The position numbers were made by a program, and so were the translations under genes. Below, piece after piece: positions 28,401 through 43,400 of a stretch of 64,000 nucleotides of DNA. Source of the stretch: Candidatus Liberimonas magnetica (GTDB lineage Bacteria > Elusimicrobiota > Endomicrobiia > Endomicrobiales > JAFGIL01); contig JAJAPY010000012.1 in the NCBI GenBank assembly GCA_020523885.1, positions 28,145 to 92,144 on the forward strand, read 5' to 3'. Position 1 is the first letter of the stretch, and each line of letters starts with the position of its first letter. The notes under the pieces were generated by a model. It ran no database searches and was not told the DNA's origin. It saw only the letters and a list, made by a program, of their open reading frames with translations.

Positions 28401-31400
28401 GACATCAGTATCGGAAATTTCACTAATACCTGCCTTTATCGCTTCTACGGCTATATGTCCGGCTTTATCAGGCATGTTGTGTTTATCGTCAAAACATAAA
28501 TCAAAAGCTTTTCTGAGGTCGCCGGCTGTTATTTCACTAATACCTGCCTTTATCGCTTCTAAGGCTATTTTAGCGGCTAAAGCAGGCTTATCTTCAAGGC
28601 ACAGGTTAAAAGCTTTCCTGAGATCGCCGGCTGTTATTTCACTAATGCCGGCTTTCATCGCTTCTAAGGCTATATTTGCGGCTCTATCTGGATCGGGACC
28701 ATAGGATAAGTTAAAAGCTTTCTTCACATAACTAAGGGGAATTTCACTGATACCTATCTTTATCGCTTCTACGGATATATTCCCTGCCATACCGGGGTAG
28801 CCGTGTTCAAAACATAAATCAACAGCTTTCCTGACATCGCTGGCGGAAATTTCACTAATACCTGCCTTTATCGCTTCTACGGCTAGAATGCCGGCATCAA
28901 TAGGCCAGTCTTTTTCAAAAGATTTGTCTATCCATACCTTGATATCGCCGGCAGAAATACCTCTAACATGAGCCCTTAGCGCTTCTACAGCTATAGTACC
29001 TGCCAGAAAGGGGACTTTTCTTTCAAAACATGCGTTGATAGCTTTCCTGATGTTGGAAATATTGTTTATGTAATCACATATTTCATTGCTTTTTTCTGGT
29101 CCTGATAATTTTTGTGCTAATACCCAGAGTTCATCTGGTGTTAAATTTTCGGCTTTAAGTGGAGGGGCATTGGGATGTTCCATATCGTATTTTGCATGGG
29201 TGCGGATATTTGCGGCTTTACCTGCTCTTTTGGCAAGCTTGAATGCTTTGGAAATTGCAGTTTTGTGTATGAGTAAAGAAAGGAAGCTGTAAGTCCAGGC
29301 AGAATATGTGGCTGCTGTTATAGCTGCTACGCCCAATGCCATTGTTATATAACCGCTCTTATAGGCGCCAGCGCCTCTGAAATGCTCCCAATAAAACTTA
29401 AACGGGTTAAGCGAATCTTTATATTCAAGCTCTGCTATCTTCCTTGCGATATCCCAGGTTAGTTTTCCGTTTTCGGGTATAAGGTGCCTGTTCTTGGGAA
29501 GGACAAGAGATGCAGCTGCAGCAGGTTTAGTAGGCAGTGTCTCAGCAGTCGGCCCGGACTCTTCATATTCATCTTCCGTCTCCGGCTCTACCATATTTAG
29601 AGCTGTTGTAAACACAAACTTTCTATTAACTGCAATATCTTTTAACTGCTTAATTATTGCTTCCCGGTTGCCCGGGATCTGGTTAGAGGCTACAAATAAA
29701 TCAATGTCTTTTTTAGTTCCGGTTTCCTGCAGTATAAAAACCTTTTTAAGAAGGTTCTTGGCCAGCTTGTGCATCTTTTCAAGGTCTTTCTCATCTTCCA
29801 GGACAAAATCATAACGGCCGTTTTTGGGGATAAGAATTCCGGCATCCCTCAGTTCCTTTATTATGATATTGTAGCCCTTCCAATAGTCCTCGTTATCCGT
29901 TAAGGCAAACCCGCGGAACATCGTTGTTATGAAAGAAACGTATTCCTCTCTGGCTTTTTGAAAGTCTATTTCTTTGTTAAAATACCGGTCTCCGGTCGTA
30001 TAAATCGAAAAAATCTCAGCTACGAGCTCTAAAATAACATCGAGATTTTTACCGAGTATGCTGTCCCTTGATTCTAACCCGAAAAGAAGCATGTGGCCTA
30101 TTTCATGGTGAACGGTCAGGTCAATTAAACTTTCAAAACCCGGTACGTATTTTTCCGCATTGTTGAACAGGCTCTTGGCTATTTGCCCGATAGCATCGCC
30201 TATAGTCAATTTAAACAGGTTAACACTTATTATACTGGTGTTTTCGTCTAAATCCTCATCACCGGGGTGCGTCATGCCGAGGCTGGGATAATTACAGTAA
30301 CTGCGGTCAAAAAATGTGTTATATAAAAGCACTTTTTTTGTTTGTTTCCCTTTTACACCGCTCCTGTACTTCTTAAGTACTCCGGCAAACTCCGGGTCAT
30401 CTTCTGCCAGGCGGTCTATGGACGCTTCATAGTTTTTCAAATCCCGGTTTATTTTCTGTGCTTTATCTCTCCTGTCTTTATCTGTTATCCAGATATAGGT
30501 TTCATAAAACATCTTCTTTTTTGCTACGTCATCCGGAGTATAATCGGACGGGGCAAGAACAAAAGTAAAAGGCAGATCCTTGGTCCTGAGCCAGGCCCGG
30601 GATACATTCTGAAACAAAGCGTCGCACTTTGCTATATCTTTTTCCTTAAGCGCTATTATTAGCACTCTAATATATTCCTTCATTTTCTTGTTTATACCCT
30701 CGACCTGTTCTGCAAGCTCAAGAGAATCGCATATCTTTTCTATTTCTTCGCTGTACTCTTCTGCAAACGGGACAGCTTTCAGTTCCCAGTCTCCGTTGAC
30801 GAAGTTTCCTTTAATTACCGTATAATGGCTTAAAAGCGCGGCATTTTCTTTAGGCTGGCCCGGATGGTCGGCTATATATTTTTCTATGGCTTCGGCAGTA
30901 AGCCCGGGCGGGTAGAGCCCCTTGCCTGCAAGATCCTTAGTGCCCCTGGGTGCCTGCAAACGATGCAATTTCTCGACCCGGTCACAGGCGTTCATAACAT
31001 ACTGCATGCATTCCCTGTTGGCTTTTGATAACCTTGAAAGCTCTTTTTGCTCGAATACAACCGGCACAAGCACGCTTTTTCCTCCGGAAGGTAGTGCTTT
31101 TATTTCATTTAGGTCCCATAAAGAGTGGAAAAGCTTTCCTGCTGGCCGGCTGTAATAAAATGACGTTATGGTAATTATAAGCGTTACGATTACTGCGACA
31201 GGGGAAGAAAAACTGTTAAAGCTTGCCCATGCCACAGCTATGCTTAAAAGTAGAGGAGCGGCAAAATAGTTGAAAGCAGTGATTCCTATAACACCTATAA
31301 GCCTTGAGAAACCCGGTTCATGCGCTTTATAGAATTCTTTCGGATGCAGGGATTCTTCGTATTCTATCTTGCCTATCTGCCTTGCTATCCACCAGTTTGA

Positions 31401-34400
31401 CTTACCTGCTTCTTTCCATTGCTGTACCTGAGCTCTGTTCTTGGGAAGGATTAAGAATTGCGATTTAAATGCTGACTCTATATTTTCAACTTTTGTTGAA
31501 GGAAGCGTAAGGGGGGTATTTGGTATCTGATAATTAAGCATTGCGCCGGGATTTCTTTCAAATTCTTTTGTTGTAGCGATAAACTGTAAAAGGCTTTTTA
31601 CTGCCTGTTCTTCGGTTATAGCTTCCTTAAATGTGGCTATGCCGCTTTCCGGATGGAGATCAGTGTTTTGCCCGGAATTTATAAGCGTCAAATAATTTCT
31701 GGGGAATCTAACCCCCTGGTTATACAAGTTATCCAAGGCCCTATTCATTTTTTCTTTAAAAGCATCGGTACCTTCCAGGTAAATGCCGTATCTCGTTAGC
31801 TGTGGCTTGAGACTATGTACGATAAACCCTGCTATAAAATTTGTTTTTGCCAGAGACTCAAGCTCAACGATGTTTTCTTTAGGCTTATACGGGATTGTTA
31901 TTTTACCTGTAGCTTTGCTGTAAATAAGAACCGGTATCCTTGAGCCAACAGCAAATTGCCCCCTGATAAGCGCCCTAAGCAAAAGGGAATCGTCTTTATA
32001 AAATTCCTTTAGGTCAATTCCTTCCGGAACAAAAACGGTAATGATTCGTGTCCGCCTGTTGTAAGCGGAGGAAATATCTTTTATCTTAGAGCCCTGCATA
32101 ACCTGAACCAGAGGGTGGTAAGATAAGTTTGTCATAAGCTTAAATTCTATTTCTGCTTCGAACTCGTCGGCTTCTGCAAGCACTTTATCCAATATCTTTT
32201 CGGCCTTTTCCTGCAAATTCTGTAGTTCCGCTGTATTGCTCTGATACTCTCCGGTAAAATATACACTATTAGTACCTGTTTGACGGGACTTAATAACTCC
32301 TTTTTCTGCAAGTATTGCAAGCATTTTATCTGCTTCTTCCTGGAGCAAATAGAACTCTTCCCTGAAAAGTTTAGGTGTATAAACCAGGCCATTAGCCATT
32401 TTGCCTTTCATAACCTCAATGATTTCGTCTATATTATATAAAGGCCTATATTCACTAATCTTATATTTGTCCAGGCCTTCAATAATCGATAATCTATGAA
32501 TCCCGTCAACACTTATCGGCTGTTCGTCCCACCAATAACCGCGTTGTATAATACCTATAAACTCATACAGTAAAGGGAACCAGGATAGATATTTTTTCCC
32601 GTGAGTTAAGGTCCAGTTAGCCGTTTGATATATGGTTCCTGCTGTGCCGTGGTAATAATAGAGAAAGCCATCCTGGCGGTTTTTTAAAGAAAACAGATTC
32701 ATGGCTGCATAACCTCTTCTTAAATAGAGGTATTGTATGACTGATTCTAAATCTACTATTGATAATCTGGAGATGAACCTTTTAGAGGGGATGAATGTTG
32801 TTCTACCCGGGACATCCCGCACTCCAAAACGATTTTGAAAACCGTCCCAAAGAGGCTGTTCAACAACAACCAGCCTTTCCGGGTGCAGCAGGTCATCGTT
32901 CAATTGCTCAAGGATTTTTTTATCATAAGGAGAACTTGATTTTTGAAGTTCATCTCTTAGATCCTGAAGGGCTTTGATGACTGAATCCTTGGAAATTTCA
33001 TTGACCTTACTTTTATAGATTTTAACCTTGAATAATAAATATACGGCACTTGGAACAATTACTATTGCCGTAACTACCTGTTGCCAATGTATAACAAAAA
33101 GGCCTAAGAGAAAAAGGCTTGCGCCAGTAAAAATGATAAAAAGAGGATATAACTCATGTTTGATACGGTAATTCCTATATTCAGCTCTAAGCGATTTTTC
33201 CTGAGATTTTGTCAATGGTTTATAAGTCTTTCCTGCAGTATCGGCAATTCCGTTTTCTTTTGATTTTTCCAAAGCAGTTTCAATTATTTGCCTCAGCTCA
33301 TTTTCATCCGGTGTTGTAAAGCTATCTGCATTTTTAGCCTTGGGAAGCACTACGTCATTCTTGTTGCCTGAGCGGAACCTATGAATATTTTCAAGGTACG
33401 TAGCCGACCAGTGGGGTTTTCCTGCATCACGCAAAAAGTTAATGAGTTTATCGAGGTTGTCTGAAAAATAATTATTTGAACGGCCGGTTAAAGTTACTTC
33501 GCTTCCAACAGGCCTATAGTCGATAGTGTCCAGAAGAACTTCAGTGCCGGGGTTTGTAAGGTAAGCAGTCAGGATTTTTAACAGGTAATCCGCGTTTTGT
33601 TTTTGAGCAACCGAAAAAGCCCCGAGAACATATTTTTGTTTTGCTGAAAGCGGTTTTTTTGAGCTGATTGTTTCTTTAACAGAATCGAAGACAAAACCCG
33701 GGATTGCTAACGAGGGACCGTTTGACCGGTATTTAAGCAGGCATATCGCGTCAAACATTCCCGGAGCAAAATCATCTTTATTGTTGAACCTGATTAAATC
33801 CAGAGGCGATGATTCTAAATGTGCCTTCCAGCCGGAATTTCCAACATTCGGAGAACCGAACGGATAAGCTGATATCTCTACTCTATGACCCAATTCATTT
33901 TTATGCTGTAACCATTTCAAGTGGCCCGCACAAAGGTTGGTCAAGGCACCACCCAGGGAATGGCCTGTTACGATTATCTGGTCCGGGTTTTCAGCCTTAA
34001 TTACTTCGATGATAGTGTCTTTAACCGCATTATAACCCCGGTTAAAACCTTCATGGACTTTAATATCACCTGGTTCATCCTTAAGCCAGTCAGGGGTTAC
34101 CTGCCTGTAATCAAAGTCCATTAGCAATTCGTTGATATTTGATAAATCCGTTCCCCTGAAACTAATGTAAAGCTTCTTTTTGCCAGAAAATCCTTTTTTA
34201 ACTTTTCGGCAGATAAGCACCTGAATGTCATTTTTAGGGTCTTTTACGTCTATCCATTCAACTTTTTCCAGGCCCTTAAAGGCCTCAAAATTTATTTTTG
34301 CCAGGGGGATTGAGCTGAACCTGCTCCGCAGATATTTTAGCGGATTAAATTTTTTCCATTTGAGATGTTTTTTAGAATAATCATTCCATTGTGATAAAGC

Positions 34401-37400
34401 ACTATATTTTTTAAAAGGTTCTTCCGGGATATCATAATATTTATATGCAAGGTTAGCTAACTCCATTGAAGTTACAACTTCTTCTACCTTTTCAGTGTCC
34501 AAGTCTATTTTAGCAGGTTCCTCAGGCTTGATTTTGCTCATTTCAGGCAAGTCAAATAAGGCGTGGATAAGCCTGCCGAGATAATTGCCAATCACGAACG
34601 AAGACGTTACAGCTATAACAAGCGTAACAGCAAGCAGAACAGGGGATGTAATGCTGCCAAACCAGTGTCTGCCTACGAATACAACGATTAGGGGCATATA
34701 ATTGCAGATAGTTATAAGGGCAGTTTCAAATAACCTTGCTATATGGCCGCCTTTATAAGCTTTGCCTGTTATGTTACCTTTTTTATCAACAGAATCCTTA
34801 TAATGGTCCAGGTAGAAAGTTATCGGGGAATAGGTGGCCCAAGCTTCTGTGTTGGCAAGCTGCCAGGCCCTCTGCCAGGCAGTACCCTGCAGTTGTTTAA
34901 CGAGCTGCTGGTTCCTGGGAAGGATCAAACTTCTATCAGTTTTATCGGAGACTGCCGGAAGAGAAGCTTCAGCTTTTACCGGTTTAACATCTATAATATG
35001 CGAAAAATCAGGTGCTTTTGATTCTTCTGTTTCTAACACAGGAGACAGCATGCTTTGCGGGAATAAAAGATTTTTTACATGTTTTTGTGCATTGGCCTTA
35101 ATTCCCGCAATTCTTTCAGGGTCTTTGAATAAAGCTGTAAGAGCTTGTTCTAATGATGATGTCAAACTCCTTTCTTCAGCAAGGGCAACTATTTTTTCAG
35201 GCAGGGCAGAAGGTTCCGGAGATTCTTTTATCAGGTCATACATATCTTTTGTAATCTGGGGATCTTTCCCTGCCATCGGGACAAGGATTCCTGTTTTCCC
35301 GTTTTCAATCTGCATCCTTAAACCGCCGACATCGGTGCCGATTATTACAGCGCCAGCAAGCATTGCTTGTGAAACTACCAACCCGTACCCTTCATATATT
35401 GCGCTGTGCAAAAGGACCGAAGCGGTTTTATATAAAGCATTTATTTCAAGTTGATCGATGTCATAAGGTGTTAGTTTGTCAGGATCATAGCCCATTTTTA
35501 TCAAAGCTTGTCTTTCTTCATCGGTAAGGGTAATAATTTCAATGATAGAACTCAGGATATGTGCGTTTTTAAGCCCCGCATTTTTGGACAGCCAATTTAG
35601 AATGCCTTGTTCAGCAGAAGCACACTTTGACTCAAAATTTGTTCCTGTGGCGCCTATAACTCCTATATGGGCATACTGAATTTGTCTGCCTGTTTTTGCT
35701 AATTCTTTTTGCGCTTTTGAAAATGCAACAAGGCCTGATATAGGGTCTTTCATGGGGTGGAAACGCGAGTCCTGGAGGACTAGAGGCATGTCAGGGTCTA
35801 TATTGTATTTTTTTAATACTGCTTTTTTCCATTCAGGAGTTATTTCTTGGTTAATATAATTAAGCGGGTTTATTCCATGCTGAAAAACAGCAGATTTGAT
35901 TGGCATATCAGGGATGAAATAATCCTGGTTGTAAAACAAGGCTAAATCAGCGCCTTTGATATTTTCAAAAAGGTAAGCTTTTGCCTGTTCTGTTGCTTTT
36001 GAATAATCGGACCAGAAATAACAGCATACTTTAATATGCGGGTATTTTTCTTTTATAAGCTTTGCAAAACGCATCTGGTACGGGTCTAAAAGAAAAACAT
36101 GAGTGACGCCTGTAAAATCGATCTTTCTGAAACAGCTTTCTATCGCTGCTTCGTAATAGTCTTTATCTCTCCTGCTTAGTTCTACATCATATCCGTCCAG
36201 CCCTTGATAGAGCTTTCCAAAAATTTCATGAGAGCCGAAGGTAGAGTTTGATTTTTTTAATGTAACATACTGCTTATAAGGTATTCCTGCAAAACCCATC
36301 AGCCCTGCTGCTTCCTGCATCGTTTTTTCAATTCCTCCGCCCGGGCCGTAGTTAGAAATAGAAACGACATTTGTTCTTGTGGCACCGCCGGATTCGGCAA
36401 ATGCTAAAATCTCATCTACTTTTTTCTGTACTTCCGGATAAGATTCAAAGCCTTCTACATATTCTTTGCTCCAAGCTGGATAGTCGTTTCCCGATACAGA
36501 AAGTTCATTATCAATGGATTTTAATTCTTCCGGAATGTCAAATCCGGCATCTATTGAGCTGTTTAGTTCTTCAAGAAAGCTGAGTATCTTACTCAGGGCT
36601 TTTGTATCAGGTGCTTTGCCTTCAGGAATATCGAAAACCATGTTATTTGCGAGCTTACAGGCTACCCTAAGCAAATATGCCCGCATGACTTCGGGCAGAA
36701 GTTTTAATTCATCTTCGCTTAATTCAAAACCAAGTTCTTTTGCCCTTCGTTGGTAATTGTAAACCATAACAAGGATAGTTCGCTTATCAAAATTCGGCGG
36801 GATTGTGCAGAAATCTATCAGGCGGGTATCAAGGCGCAGCCAGTCATAATCAAATTTTCCATTTATTCTTTTATTTTTAGCCACCGTTACATTTACAGGG
36901 CTGAAATCACCGTCTACCATTAGTTGAGGGACTTTAGTCTTCAAACTTCTCATGGCTTCCATTGCTTTTTTATGTCCTGACAAAGCTTTTTGAAGTGATT
37001 CTAAATTAGCTTGAAGGAATTCAATCCCATCGTTAATTTCTCCGGGTTCACGAAGTTTTCCTTGCAGTTCTTGAAGCTGTTGTCCTGTAAAATCCTCATC
37101 CAATATTGTTTTTTCTTTATCCGATTTATATAAATTTGGGCAGGTTCTTGAGGCATTGTGGTAATCAGCTAAACGTTCGCTGGCTTCAACGAGCATGCTT
37201 CCGGTAAAAGCACCCATTTCGAGTGTCAGGCCTTCCTTATATTCCATCACCATATAACGCGAATTATTTATTTGAACATAGCCCTTGCCGCTTATTGTGG
37301 AATAAACTTTAGCTGCTTGAGGAAAACCGTGTCCTTTTATCCATTCGGTAAACCTTACTAGGAAATTTTGTTCATCGTCCGTTACTGTTTTATTTACTCG

Positions 37401-40400
37401 TTTTATTACGAAGCTTCCTTTTTCTGTTTTAACAAGCCCAGGTGCAATGCTTCTTAAACCCTCTCCCATTCCTCTCCTTAATTTTACCGGCGGTTTCAAA
37501 GGTTTGCCTAAATCATATTGGTTAAGAATATCTTTATACGGTATTTCATCTTTTGGTAATTCTGGTAAGATTCTGTTCATTTCAGGCAAGTCAAATAAGG
37601 CGTGGATAAGCCTGCCGAGATAATTGCCAATCACGAACGAAGACGTTACAGCTATAACAAGCGTAACAGCAAGCAGAACAGGGGATGTAATGCTGCCAAA
37701 CCAGTGTCTGCCTACGAATACAACGATTAGGGGCATATAATTGCAGATAGTTATAAGGGCAGTTTCAAATAACCTTGCTATATGGCCGCCTTTATAAGCT
37801 TTGCCTGTTATGTTACCTTTTTTATCAACAGAATCCTTATAATGGTCCAGGTAGAAAGTTATCGGGAAATATGTGGCACGGGCCTCTGTGTTGGCGAGCT
37901 GCCATGCCCTTTGCCAGGGAGTACCCTGCAGTTGTTTAACGAGCTGTTGGTTCCTGGGCAGGATTAGCGGTCTCCCTGTTCCAAACAATATATTTCCAAT
38001 GTTTTTAAACCATTGTTTAAGTGTCTTCCTGGTTTTGTCTTTATTCGTTAAATGCAGCAAATTATCCCGGAATAGCATGACATCTTTAACATAAACAGCT
38101 GCAAAGTGGGGCTCCGCAAAGTTATTTAGAAAATATGCAATTTTAGTGTTAAGATCAGTATCCGGATAATCGGCTAAGAATATTTCTTTGCCGGCATGAA
38201 CGTATTCCGGTCTTGAACGAAACGTTAACTCATAAAGATCAAGCATCTGCGGGAACGGCAAATCAGGTGCAATATCCGCTTTCGTATTAAATCTGATAAA
38301 ATCCGCGGCTAAGGATTCAAGATGTTGCTTCCAAGCCGAATTTCCGACTTGCGGGGAACCAAACGGGAAGCCTGAAACAGAGATTCTTTGGTGTAACTTC
38401 TTATTATCCTGCAGCCATCTTAAATGTTCATAACAGAGATGGGTCAAAGCGCCGCCCAAGGAATGGCCGGTTACGATTAGCTGGTCCGGGTTTTCCTTAT
38501 TGATTATTTCAATTATCCTGTCTTTAACTGAATCATAATTCCTGTAATAACCTTTCTGAACTAAAATTTCGCCCGGTTCATTCTTAAGCCAGTCCGGAGT
38601 TATCTGTTCATGATCAAAATCCGCCAGCCATTCATTGATTTTTGCAGGTTCAGTTCCCCTGAAACTAATGTATAGCTTTTTCTTACCAAAAAACCCTCTT
38701 CTAACATTACGGCAAATCAATACCTGCGTGTCAATTTTCGGGTCATCGTTGTCTATCCATTCAACTTTTTCCAGGTCGTCCAGAATTTCATGATTTTCAT
38801 TTGAGCCAAAGAAAGGCAGCGAAGGCAATGTATTAAGAATCCTTATCAGGAATTTTATAGGATTAAAACCTTCCCAGAGAGGATGATCTTTTGCATAATC
38901 TCTCCATTGGGATAACGGGGTGCCTTTCTTGACCGGTTCTCCCGGTATTTCATAATACTCATAGACAAGATTGGCTAATACCATTGATGCTGCAATTTCA
39001 TTTATTTTGTCTTCTGAGAGTTTGAGGTCTAGGGTTCTTGGGTCCACATATGTTGTGTCAGGCTGGATTTCAAAGATTTCAGGCAGGTCGAACAAAGCAT
39101 GGATAAGCCTGCCGAGGTAATTGCCCAGCCCATAGGAAGACGTTACTGCTATAACAAGTGTGACAAAAAGTAAAACAGGGGAAGTTATACTGCCGAACCA
39201 GTGCCTGCCGACTAACAAGACAAGTACAGGCACCAGGTAATTGCAAATAGTTATAAGGGCAATTTCAACCAGCCTTGCTGTTTGGCCGCCTTTGTAAGCT
39301 TCGCCGGTTTTATTTCCGTCTTTATCATAATAATCCTTGTAATGGCTGGTAAAGAAAGTGATCGGAAAATATGTATCATAGGCTTCTATTTTAGCCAGCT
39401 GTTTTGCCCTTTGCCATACCGTGCCCTGCAATGTTTTGACAAGTTGTTGGTTTCTGGGAAGTATCAATGACCGTGATTTTCGTTCCGGCCTTATTTTTGC
39501 TGCTGCACCCACAGGCGCTATGCCAAGTTTTTCTCCTATGAGTTCCCCGATCATCTCTACAGGCGGGTAGCCCTGCTCCATCGCCTGCTTTAGCATTTCT
39601 TTTCTTGAAAGGTTCAGGCTTTTTGCAGCCTCGTCGATTGCAAGAGAACCCACCGCATACATGCTGAGATTTCCGGGGTTTCTGCCCCACATTTTGAAAT
39701 AATCCCTGTTTTCTTCCGATGTTAAAACCGTTGCAGCCGTTTCAGCAGGTTCAGCGATGTTAAAGTACGGCAGGTATTCTTTTGCGAAAGCTTTAGGGGT
39801 CCTATTCCCTGAAAGAATGACCTCTAAGTCATAAAGTCCGGAGACGTAGAAAGAGATAAGCTGTTTATAACACCCGGCTGCTATCACCTTTTTTGCAGCT
39901 TCAAGTTTATCTTCCGGGACATTCAGGGATTCTATTATTTCATCAAACATCCCCGAATAAATATTCTCTACAATAAACTGCTCGTTCTGAACTGCCAGCC
40001 CCTCTTCGACGGGTAGGTCATAGACAGTCCCGTAAACGCTCTGAAGCATTTCGTCTTTGTTTCTCAGCAGCCTGTAATTGGTATAGGCGTGCACTATATG
40101 AATAGTTTCATGAAAAATAAGGTCAAAGAGCTCCGAAAGCTTCCATTCGTAATCTTTATTGAATTGAATTACAAATGACGGGGGCGACCCATCTGGCTGC
40201 AAAAAGATTTCGGCCTCAGCTGAAAAACCTTCACTGTACCCGTAAATATCTTTAACTTCTTTACTTGAGAGAAGCCGGACTTCTATAGGCGGCACCTTCA
40301 TGCCTAATTCCTTTTCTATCAATTCAGATACTTTTTTAACAAGAGCGTCAAAATCAATGTTTTTTAAGTTAAAACTCGTTGTTGACAACAGCTTAAAATC

Positions 40401-43400
40401 TTTATTAAAAACATTTTTCTTCTTTACTGTTTCGTAATTCTTCTTAAAATCAGCCATCTGTTCCCGTATCAGAGGTATATAGCTCTCAATTTGTGGAAGC
40501 GCTTTGGCCGGCATCCTGTCCCTGGAAGTTGAGGCCCATGGAATATTAAGCAATTCTTCATAAGTATATGGTTTACCTGTTTTGGGGTTTTTGTTTAGAG
40601 ATAAATAAAGCGTATATTTCTGTGTAATTTTTTCTTTTAGCCTATTAAAAGAGCCCAGCGATCCTGCGGGCAGGTTTTCCCTTATTAGGTCAAGCGACTC
40701 TAAAAGTTCTGAAAGCCGCTCTATAGTCGAAAACAGCTCATGCGGGTCTACATTGTTAATATCCGGGTAAAACTCAATTAAATCAAAGATTTTAGACACT
40801 CCGTCAAACTGCCCTGCTTTGTTATCCTTGCTATTTTTCATTATGGACAAAACATACTGGATTTCATCAAGCATATTCCCGGGCTTATTTCTTAATTTAA
40901 GATAGTCTTTTGCTGCCTGAAGGATAGCCCGGTTTGTTCTTGAAACTGCATCGTGGTTATCCGGTAGCCGGGCTGCCAGGGCTTCAAGCTCTGCCTCCAG
41001 TACTTTTGGCGGCTCAAGCAAAGCCTCAATGACTTTTCCTACATCTTTTGGTATATAGCCGTACTGATATGCTGAAGCAGGGTGTATCTTCGTAAACAAT
41101 TTTTTGATATCGGTTACTGTTTGATATTTTATTTGGCTTAATATTGAGATAGTTTCAGCTGCAAGATTCCTTACTTCCAGAGACGGGTCATTTTGGGCAA
41201 GTTGGCTTATGGCATCTATTGCTTCAATCTCGTTAGACCTTAATAAGGCGTATATCGCCGATGTTCGGACGCTTTCTGCATGGTCTTTCAGAGCTCCTCT
41301 TATTGCATCAAATATCCTTTTATCTGAATGTAGAGGAAAAACATCTGAATCAAGGATAAGAAGTATTTGATTCCTGACGACCTCTGATTTTTCTCTATAT
41401 AGCAGAGATATAAGGACATCTGCGGCTGAAAGATTACTTCTTAGCTGGGTAACAGCAGTTTCTCTTACTTTTTCATTTTCATGATATAGCAGCGGTTTTA
41501 AAACTTCGAGTTCGTCCGCTTTGCCGCTTAATAAAATATATTCGGAAATTGCAGCCCCCCGCACTTGTTTGGCACTTTCTTTTGCGATAAGCTCAAGCAG
41601 GAAAGGTTTGTCATCTACTGCTTTATGCCATTTTGTCAGGCTGTAGATCGCGGTAATTCTCTCATATTCGCCTTTTAATGTATCTTTTATCAGCCTTATT
41701 GCCGAATCGTGTTCTGAGATGTCTGCTTCATGTTTTTCTCCGATTTTATCAAAAAAACTCTGGAGTTTTTCAAAGTTGTCTAATGAAACTATATGTTGTG
41801 CCTTGCTTTTTAGCGAAGCGACAACATCTCTTTGAAGTTTTGGTTCCAGGGCTTGCCATATTTTAAAAGCTTTATTAAATTCGGTTTCTGTAGTGCTGAA
41901 AATTAAGTTTTCAAAATATTTCTCCAATTTTTTAATGAACTGGGTGTCGGAACTTGCTGAATATCTGCTGTTAAAACAATGAGTTATTTGTTCAGGCCTC
42001 AGCAACGGTAGGAGCAAGTCGTTTTCAAGCCCTAATCTGGAATAAATGCCAAGGACAATGTCCCCTCCGGGGATAGCTTCAGCTTTATTATTTGCAGCAG
42101 TTCCTGCATATAACAAGATAGTTTCCATGAAGTTTTCAAATATTCTTTCCCTTATTTCTTCAACTGTCGTCAGCGGATATCCTGATTTTTGAACCTGCTC
42201 CTCAATGGATAAATCCGGCTCTTGAAGAGCTATTTTAGAGTTTTCCCCGAATTTGTCAACATAGGTTTTGTAATCTTCAGGGCTTAAAAATACTTTTAAT
42301 ACTGCCCGGGCCGGTATCGGGTTAAGAAATGCTAATTCTCCGAACTGCCCTCCATCACCCTTATAGATCGATTTTTGATTAATAATAGTCCTTAAATAAT
42401 CAGTGCTCAGTACAATCCAAATTCCACCGCGTTGTGGTTTAGTTTCGTTTATTCCTTGATACTCTGAATAGGCAAAATGTTGGGAAGTTTCTAGTTTGCC
42501 AGTATAAGCGATTCCATAATCAGCTATATCTTTTGCTGTCTCAGGAAGGTTTTCGGGTAAACTTATGAACCTGATCAAACTCCTATTCCGGGGCAGTAAA
42601 TAAATAAGCCTGTCAGACTCCATATCCGGCATGTAATTTAGGTTAGATTTGCCTGCATTTAATAGTAAATTAGCCGCAAGAAAAATATAATAAATATTTA
42701 TTCCATACATATTTATTATATTTCTAAGATGCATTTCACTGATATTTCCTGCATCCTGCATGCTTGTATAGATTTCAAAAAAAGCTTTTGCGCCGGGTGT
42801 ATCCTGAGCAAGGTGTTTTTCTACTATATTCTTTAGTAATAACAATCCTTTGTTTTGATAGAGGTTTGCCAGTATTTTCTTAAATTTCTCCATTTCATCT
42901 TGAGTCAATGAATTGCCAAATTGCCTGAAATTACCTGTTAAATTACGGTCGTAAACCCCAATCTGTTCAGGAAGCGGGGTCCCCATAGCATCAAAACGCT
43001 TTTTAAGAAGAGCTAAAGCCTCATCCTCTTCCTTTTTTGTCTTTACATCACGAAGATACAAGCGGCCGGGCATACCGCCGACAACAGGAACGAGCTCTTC
43101 CCAGGATACACGGCCTGCATCGAACGTGACTTTTCCTTTATTGGCAAAATCTTTTATTGAAGTGATTTTATGCTTATTCAGGATTGTTTCTTTTATTGGT
43201 TCAATTGCTTCCCAGAATCCGGGAGTTTCATTAGGTTTACATGAAGGGCAGGGAATGAACCCAAGCTCTACAAGTTTCCTAAGCCCTTCATCTCCGACCG
43301 CCAGCACGACCTCGTTACTTTCCTTAGGGCCGTAATTCCCGCTGCGGCAGCCCGGGTGCCCGAAAAGCCCGGTACCAAGCCTTGCCGACCATATTTGAAC

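Noticed and set aside
27985..29065. Regular repeats suggesting a CRISPR array
   Set aside because: The repeats are coding, of variable length (35-44 codons), with no unique spacers; they are helical protein repeats.
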